Positions 56,101 through 61,000 of a stretch of DNA of 64,000 nt are shown piece after piece. The notes under the pieces are model-generated. The model saw only the letters and a list, made by a program, of their open reading frames with translations, was not told the origin of the DNA and ran no database searches. The DNA comes from VAXT01 sp963728535. Lineage in GTDB: Bacteria; Actinomycetota; Thermoleophilia; Gaiellales; Gaiellaceae. A program made the position numbers and the translations under genes. The stretch lies in assembly GCA_963728535.1 (NCBI GenBank), contig CAVSKK010000001.1:186001-250000 (forward strand), read 5' to 3'. Each line of letters opens with the position of its first letter. The first letter of the stretch is position 1.

Positions 56101-57594
56101 GCCGGGCGTGCCGATCGTGCTCGTCACCGAGCTGCCACCGGCCGTGATCGTTCCGGAGACATCCGCGGGCACGTCGTAGAGGGTGAGCGTCGCACTGCCG
56201 AGGCTGCTCGACTCTGGATCGATGAGGATCGTGTAGGTGCCGCCGACCGGCAGCGTGGCCGTGTCGAGAAAGCCGCCGGCTGTGCCGAAGTAGGTGGGAG
56301 CGATGAGCGCCGAGCCGTCCGGCTTCAGGATCGAGGCCTTCGCGCTGCAGCACGGATTCGTCCCGATCGTGACGCCGCTCAGCTTCAGGCTGACCCGCTG
56401 GCTCGCGTTTCCACTGAACGTCACCCTCGCGTTCTGGCCGGGCGTGGCCGTCGTCACCGTGACCGCTGCGCCGCCGAGGCTGATCTCGCTCGTCACGTCC
56501 TGGACGTCGTAGAGCGCAAGCGTCGCGTTGCCCGTGTTCGTCCCTTCGGGGTCGACGAGGATCGTGTACGTGCCCGTTTCTGGCAGCTCGGTCGCGTCGA
56601 TGAAGCCGACGGCAGTACCGATGTAGGTGGCCGGTACGAGTACCGTGCCGTCCGGGTTGTAGATCGTGACCTTGGCCCCGCAGCAGGGTGAGCCTCCGAT
56701 TGTCACGTTCGTCGCCGTGAGGCTGATGCGCTGATGCTCGGCGCCGTCGAAGAGGACGAGACCGACCTTGTTCGCGGTCGTGATCGAGACCACCTCGCTC
56801 TCGCCGGTTGCCATCCGCCCCGTGTACTGGACTGCGGCGGCGAGGTAGGGCGAGGGCGGGACGAAGAAGTCGCTGGCGCTCGTCGCCTTGCCGAAGGTGG
56901 TTGCGACCGTGATCCGCCCGGAGCCCGTTCCCGGCGGCACGCTGGTGGCGATCGAGGTCGTAGTCGCGCTTTCGACGGTTGCGCGCATGCCGTTCAGGCC
57001 GACGTTGTTCGCGAAGCGCCCGGACTCGAAGTTCGTACCCGAGACGGTGATTGGCGCCCCTGCCAGGGCGATCGGCGGGGTGAAGCCGCTGATCGTCGGT
57101 TCCTTTGCGGACTCGATGGCGAACGCATCGGCACTCGTCGCCGACCCGGTCGGCGTCGTGACGCTGATCGAGCCGCTCGTCGCTCCCGAGGGCACGGTCG
57201 CGACGAGCTTCGTCGTGTTGGCCGAGGTAATCGCTGCAGCGGTGCCGTTGAAGCTGACGGTGTTCTCGCTGACGATCGCGCTGAACCCGGTGCCGAAGAT
57301 GGCGACGCTCTTCCCGATCGCCGCTCCGTTCGGAGAGAACTCGAGGATCGAGACGGTCGAAGAGCTCTGGCGCGAGATCGAGAGGATGTTTCCGACCGCG
57401 TCGTACTCGTACGTGGCCGCCTCGCTCGCCGGGTCGACGACGGCGACGAGTCGGTCGAGCTCGTCGTAGACATAGGCGATGTCCGAACCCGGAACTGCTC
57501 GTGCGGTGTCGCCCTGGAGGGCGGCTCCGAGGATCGAGAGCACGGCCACCAATGAGGCGAGAAGCGCCCCTCGGGTAGCGAGTCGTCCCTTCAC
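50170..57594 (-). CDS. Giant secreted RHS/YD-repeat polymorphic toxin
   Basis: 2474-aa protein from GTG 57594, intact. Signal peptide (ALLASLVAVLSILGAALQGD). Two IPT/TIG-like domains at about residues 85-245, then seven tandem repeats of about 95-115 residues of PPC-like type (about 250-1020; each with TPGQNARYTFSG-like and TLYNVPADVTG-like motifs). A carboxypeptidase-regulatory-like domain follows (GQVLGLDGLPLRGVSLSVEG). After DPVDLGTGLFVLEKTDLALP come many YD/RHS repeats (YEYDAVGN, FGYDALDRVAF) and the RHS core end SEDPLGFAGGDANLYAYVSN. The last 150 residues differ in character (KAFKHGYKYNPRVRARGVED, HNFPYSFDDVILKEK, GVYEIAVNPTTNTIFHRTW): a variable toxin, possibly a BECR-type RNase. The RHS cage would enclose it; export mode unknown. 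Confidence 0.88.
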   Translation of the reverse strand: MKGRLATRGALLASLVAVLSILGAALQGDTARAVPGSDIAYVYDELDRLVAVVDPASEAATYEYDAVGNILSISRQSSSTVSILEFSPNGAAIGKSVAIFGTGFSAIVSENTVSFNGTAAAITSANTTKLVATVPSGATSGSISVTTPTGSATSADAFAIESAKEPTISGFTPPIALAGAPITVSGTNFESGRFANNVGLNGMRATVESATTTSIATSVPPGTGSGRITVATTFGKATSASDFFVPPSPYLAAAVQYTGRMATGESEVVSITTANKVGLVLFDGAEHQRISLTATNVTIGGSPCCGAKVTIYNPDGTVLVPATYIGTAVGFIDATELPETGTYTILVDPEGTNTGNATLALYDVQDVTSEISLGGAAVTVTTATPGQNARVTFSGNASQRVSLKLSGVTIGTNPCCSAKASILKPDGSALIAPTYFGTAGGFLDTATLPVGGTYTILIDPESSSLGSATLTLYDVPADVSGTITAGGSSVTSTIGTPGQNASYTFSGSANQRVSLKLASSTIVAGTARLLRPDGSTLASAGFSSNGGGFLDTQTLSSAGTYTIQIDPTGANTGSVTLTLYNVPADVTGTITAGGAAVTSTIGTPGQNARYTFSGTLNQRVSLKLTNSTIALGTARILKPDGTTLASTTFVTGAGFIDIQTLQTAGTYTVEVDPSAANTGSVTLTLYNVPADVTGTITAGGAAVTSTIGTPGQNARYTFTGAVNQRRSLKLTNSTIALGTARILKPDGTTLISTTFAAGAGFIDTQTLQTAGTYTVEIDPSSANTGSVTLTLYNVPADVTGTVTAGGAAVTSTIGTPGQNAAYTFSGTLNQRVSLKLTNVTIGTSACCSVKISVLKPDGSTLVAPTFVGTSGGFIDTTTLPIAGSYTIVVDPQGADTGSITLTLYNVPADVGGSLSIGGAALTITMSIPGQNGRPTFAGTQGQNIRLTMSNVTIGTSACCSAKVSILKPDGTTLVAPTFVGTSGGIINTTLTVSGTHTIVVDPQGADTGSIRLALTLNGGGSPMASPFGVKGGQSWAAGPATPRETGEVASARAPARVRSSKATPAGGLRLPSTLMRFRPPLSKQWQPTRENRESRWFTSRPDSPWQSLLPLRDDSGATALSGQVLGLDGLPLRGVSLSVEGRTALSDATGRFLLRSLLAGHHVLEIDGERAGLPRSNYGFFEVGVAITDGRTNVLPFKIWLPKIDGAHAVPISSPTSRAIVVKTPAIPGLELHIPAGVTVTDHDGKPVRKVGITAIPVDRTPFPLPKNVYVPIYFTVQPGGAHISGAGARIIYPNYRHLPAGRRVQFWHYRPNHTLKQHYHGGAGWYVYGRGTVTRDRTQVVPDPGVSIHEFTGAMINDPQRPDPPATGPKDGDGSEDGDPVDLGTGLFVLEKTDLALPDPLTPLSVTRVYRPNDDASRNFGIGTQLAGYDVYLRSLLQYQEADLVLPHGGQIHYVRISPGSGASDAVFEHTATPGAFYKSLITWNGAGWDLTLKNGTVFVFGDSAPLNTIRDRNGNTIKIQRDDTNLLGQPYGNVTQLTSATGRWLKFTYDLEDRITRAEDNTGRAVTYEYDESGRLWKVTDPDSVVTEYTYDEDGRMETIKDRRGIVFLTNSYDTNGRVSSQLQADGTTYQFGYTLNGSDVTQTDVTDPRGHVRRVSFNTDGFPTSETEALGTPQAQQSTYELEAGTGLPLSDTDALGRRTEYSYDPMGNLTGIIELAGTSGALPTSLSYEPAHNQPDTITDPLNHTTSFVYDAKGNMTSTTNPLGKTTTVSYRRRGQPVSVTDAINNTTSFAYDVGDLAAVTDPLGRTTKGFVDAGGRTTSATDALGSRTSVEHDVLNRVSRMVDPIGGATALEYDLNGNALTFTDARDKVTTYTYDAMDRPLTRRDPLLRQESYEYDGAGNLTKLTDRRGKVTTFGYDALDRVAFAGFGTVVNGGNTTYESTIDYGYDAGNRLTSAVDSVSGTITRAYDDLDRLVSETTPQGAVSYAYDGADRRTSMTVAGQSAVTYGYDAADRLTQVAQGSSTVGLAYDDGGRRTSLTLPNGTSTTYAYDAASQLTGLTYRSGTNILGDLGYDYDAGGRRTVLSGSYASTGLPAAVGSASHDNANELTQWGGMTLGYDANGNLASEGETTYSWNARNELDSLADSGGLSASFQYDPFGRRVRKDVNGQATQFLYDGANPVQELSASGSVTANLLTGLAVDEVFTRNESGASRSFLADALGSPLALTDAAGAVQTQYSYEPFGKVATSGAPDSNSFQFTGRESDGATSLAYYRARYYSPRLQRFVSEDPLGFAGGDANLYAYVSNSPTNFTDPSGLCGPACAIVIVFVLYDIHKAVTGGRKDLGKNIIPLALDVTGPGKVFRAWGQGRRIFSRVRQLTRAAKAEKRVAEKAFKHGYKYNPRVRARGVEDPVAHNFPYSFDDVILKEKPIVQSDGSLLYRKTGSINGEDGVYEIAVNPTTNTIFHRTWRSR

Positions 57595-57764
57595 GAGGAC
57601 CTCCCCTGATGAGATGCGCGGTCAGCCAAGTCCTCGACGCCGTTGCGGTGGCAACCGGCCTCAAGAGCGCCGGCATAACCCAGCCAGCCCTGATCGGCAG
57701 GCGGTGACAATCGTCGGGAAAGGGGCTCGTTGCCCTCGGTGGAGATCCGGCTCAGACGGCGCAT
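57591..57764 (-). CDS. Upstream small ORF, coupled to the RHS gene
   Basis: 57 codons from ATG 57764, with AGGAGG 5 nt upstream. Its TGA (57591-57593) overlaps the GTG start of the RHS gene. Its first six codons (RRLSR) match the start of the divergent RHS gene at 58079, and the upstream leader is conserved too, so this ATG corresponds to the other gene's start. After that it shows no similarity. It may be a leader peptide whose translation couples to the RHS start, or the remnant of a former N-terminus. Confidence 0.45.
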   Translation of the reverse strand: MRRLSRISTEGNEPLSRRLSPPADQGWLGYAGALEAGCHRNGVEDLADRASHQGRSS

Positions 57765-57858
57765 GGGCTCCTCCTATCGAGGGACGCCCGTGCCGGCGAA
57801 CGGAGCCCTATGTCAATAGCTGATAACGACGCTACTCCTTTCGAGCCTGTTGTCAACC
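57762..57858 (-). repeat. Inverted promoter/leader duplication, left arm
   Basis: Read on the minus strand this arm runs from a TTGACA promoter to the small ORF start and matches the right arm (57981-58081) over about 100 bp, with long identical runs (GCTCGAAAGGAGTAG partly, CATAGGGCTCCGTTCG, GGGCGTCCCTCG). The matching hairpin is described in the findings. Confidence 0.8.
57829..57856 (-). promoter_or_regulatory. Promoter for the left RHS operon
   Basis: -35 TTGACA (57851-57856 complement), 16-nt spacer, -10 TAGCGT (57829-57834 complement). Same geometry as the right promoter. Confidence 0.6.
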
Positions 57859-57983
57859 GAATGCGTGTCGCGGATATGTGCGCTGGCCTTTCTTGAGCGC
57901 CACCTCCCCTCTCTCCCTGCTAGCAGCCCTCACGAGTTTTCCGGTGCGCGGCGTCCGGTCACGCATTATCCGGAGGCATTTGG

Positions 57984-58011
57984 TTGACAATGGTCTCGAA
58001 AGGAGTAGGGT
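57984..58011 (+). promoter_or_regulatory. Promoter for the right RHS gene
   Basis: -35 TTGACA (57984-57989), 16-nt spacer, -10 TAGGGT (58006-58011). It gives a leader of about 60 nt before the ATG at 58079. Confidence 0.6.
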
Positions 58012-58052
58012 CGGGCGCGGCCATTAGACATAGGGCTCCGTTCGTCGGCTCG

Positions 58053-58078
58053 GGCGTCCCTCGTAAGGAGGAGACGCC
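58053..58078 (+). promoter_or_regulatory. Hairpin enclosing the ribosome binding site
   Basis: GGCGTC (58053-58058) pairs with GACGCC (58073-58078) and CCTC (58059-58062) with GAGG (58068-58071), loop GTAAG, one bulged A. The AGGAGGA ribosome site is inside the stem. The left arm forms an equivalent hairpin with a differently paired outer stem. Confidence 0.5.
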
Positions 58079-61000
58079 ATGCGCCGTTTTAGCCATACCT
58101 TCAAGAGCGCCCGCACGAACTGGCTTGCGTGGACGGGCCAGTTTCTGCTCGCGCTCCTCGTCGTCGGTACTGCGACGCTCGTTCACGTTGGCTCCGTCGC
58201 CTCCGGCGGAACCGGTGAGCAGCGTGTCGCGAGAGTCGAGCTGCCCGGCCTGCGCACGCGAACATCGTCGACCTACGAGAATCCCGAGGGAACGCGAACA
58301 ACGGTCGTCTCGCTGGGCTCGGTTCACTATCGCGAGGAGTCCTGGCTTCCGATCGACACCTCCGTCACTCCGGCGATCGGACGTGACGGGTATGCCTGGC
58401 AGAACGGCGCCAACGCCTTCCATGCCTATTTCAGGCAGCTTCTAGCGAGCGAACACCTGAGGCTCGAAACGCAAGGCGATGCTGTCGCCCTCACTCTCGA
58501 GGACGCAAATCCCCTCGCGAGCGCGGTCCCGGTCGGCTCGCGGATCATCTACGGCGAGGTCTTTCCCGGCGTCGACCTCCACTACCGGATGCTGCCGGAT
58601 GCGGTCAAAGAGACCTTCGTCCTTGCCGATGCCCAGGCTCCGACCGAGTACCGATTTCGTCTAACCGTTGACGAGGGCACTTCTCTTCGAGCCGAAGAGC
58701 AGGCCGACGGCTCCTGGGACTTCATCGATCGCTCGGAGACGACCCTCTTCACGCTTGCCGCTCCCCATGCATGGGACTCAGCGCAAAGGCGCGCCCGCAG
58801 AGAACGGCACGCCTCGCTCGACGTCCGCCAGGTCGAGGACGAGTTCCGGATTCAGCTCTCGCTCGATCCCGAGTGGTTGAACGATCCGGAGCGCGAGTTT
58901 CCGGTCTACCTCGACCCGACGATCACGGTTCAGCCGCCGACGCTCGACGACGACTTCAAGAATCCCTGCCCGCAAGGGCAGTCGTGCACATTCCCCGATA
59001 CGGACGTACTCGGGATCGGTGCCGACGGGACAGTCGGGACCTCGTGGAGTGCCGTCAAGTTCGCCAATCTCGGCGTTCCCGCGAACGGCTACGTGAGCCA
59101 GGCCTCCGCGCAGCTCAGGTTTCTCTATCGCACCTGCTTCGAGAGCGAGCTTCAAAACGAGCCCTGCCACGCTTATGACCTTGACGTCCACCAGATGACC
59201 GGCGCCTGGTCGACGGGCACACGGACCGAGAATCTCGCCTACGACGCCCAAAATCCGCTCGACACCTATCCGCTCCCGGCCGACGCCGCGAGCCACTGGA
59301 TGAGCTGGGACATCACAACGACGGCAAGAGGCTGGGTCGACGGCTCGACCACGAACCACGGCCTGCTCTTCAAGCGCTACCCCGACGCCAGCTCGCCAAA
59401 AAACGGCCCCCTCGTGCCCTCGAGCGGATACAGCGACACGACGCTCCGTCCCAAGCTCGTCATGACCTACCACCTGCCTCCGAACGCGCCGACGCTCGAT
59501 TCGCCGGCGACGACGGCTCCGCTCGACATGACGACACCGGTTCTGCGTGCGAGCGCAACCGACTCGGACAACGACCGCCTCGATCTTCGCTACCAGGTCG
59601 CGACCGATCAGAACTTCACAAATGTGATCCGCGACGAGTGGCTCTCGCTTGCCCCGGGCGTCAACAGCGGAAGCTACACCGTCCCGCCTGCTGCTCCCCC
59701 GAACGAGCTGAAGGACGGCTCGACCTACTGGTGGCGCGTCCAGTCAAGAGATGAGCCCGACCCCATCTTCAATGCCGGCTATTACCAAATAGGCCCGTGG
59801 AGTGCGACGAGGAGCTTCGACCTCCGGCTGAAGAAGCTCGGCATCCGCGACTACTGGCCGATGTGGTCGCGCGGCCCGCTGGCCGTGAACGAGGCGAACG
59901 GCAACCTCGTCCTCTCGTTGCCCGGGCCGAGCTACCCCTACGGAACGAACTCGATGGGCGTTTCGGTCTCCTACAACTCGCAGGCGCCCTCGACCGACCA
60001 GGGTCTCGGCCCACGCTGGGCGCTCGACATTGGAAGCGACGCGAGCCCGCCGACGAAGCTCGTCGACCACAATCTGCTGAGCGGCGCTGAGCAGTTCGAC
60101 GCCCTCGAGCGCCTCTCCGGTGACGGAAGCTCCGACTACTACACGCACGTCGCCGGCTCGAACACGTACCTCTCAACCCCCGGAGACGGGGCCCAACTGA
60201 CGAAGAACGCCGACGACACCTGGACCCTGCTCGACCCGGACGGCGCGATCTACACCTTCGGCCCCGCGGAGCCAGGAGACGGGAACGGAGTTGCCAAGCT
60301 TCTGACCTCGGAATGGGTCGACGAGAACGCCTCCCAGACGCCCCTCTACTACTGCTTCAGTGGCACGAAGGTGACAAGCATCCGTAACGCGGATTGTCCG
60401 CCGGTATCCCCGAGCCGCCAGCTAAGCCTTGTTTGGTACAGCGTCAATCCCGTCGGCTGCCCCGCCGCCATCCTCTGCGTCGTCGGACCGGACGGAGTCA
60501 CCTGGAAGTACATCGGCGATGCCGGGACCCCGCTCGGCACCGCCGGCAGGCTCGTCAAGATCAACGACGGCACGCGCGATCTCGTCGCTCTCAGCTACGT
60601 CCCGAGCGGGAACGGCAGCGGCCTTCCGCACAAGATTCAAAACGCGAACGACCTCAACCCACCGCTTGGGCAGCCGGGACACGATCCGAACATCAGCCCC
60701 GGCTACAACGCCTTGCATGCAGTCACGCTGGCCTACGACGCGAGCAACAGGGTTCAGTCGGTCACCGACGGACCGGTAACGAACCAAACGCCGGCGAGCT
60801 CGACCTGGAGCTTCACCTATAACGCGCCCTGTCCCGTCGCGACCACAGCGACACGCGCGCATCACGCCGGAACATCGCTCGGAACGGTGCGGGCCAGTGA
60901 GGGCTGCACCGACCTGAAGCCCCCGCGCCAACAGAATGACCCGAACCCGAAGATCGTCCGCACCCATTACGACAACCTCGGCCACCCGATCCAGGGCACC

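Larger units (their letters stand above)
57981..58081 (+). repeat. Inverted promoter/leader duplication, right arm
   Basis: Counterpart of 57762-57858 in the opposite orientation, ending at the ATG of the right RHS gene. The two arms are separated by about 120 bp with no feature seen. Confidence 0.8.

Noticed and set aside
51277..56691. Several long plus-strand frames (344, 466 and 242 codons) opposite the RHS gene
   Set aside because: High-GC antisense shadows with Arg/Asp/Val bias and no motifs; the minus strand is clearly coding.
55121..57676. Long second open frame (851 codons) on the same strand as the RHS gene
   Set aside because: It is the +1 shadow of the repeat-rich RHS frame: composition is Arg/His-rich without domains, while the other frame has clear PPC-like and IPT domains.
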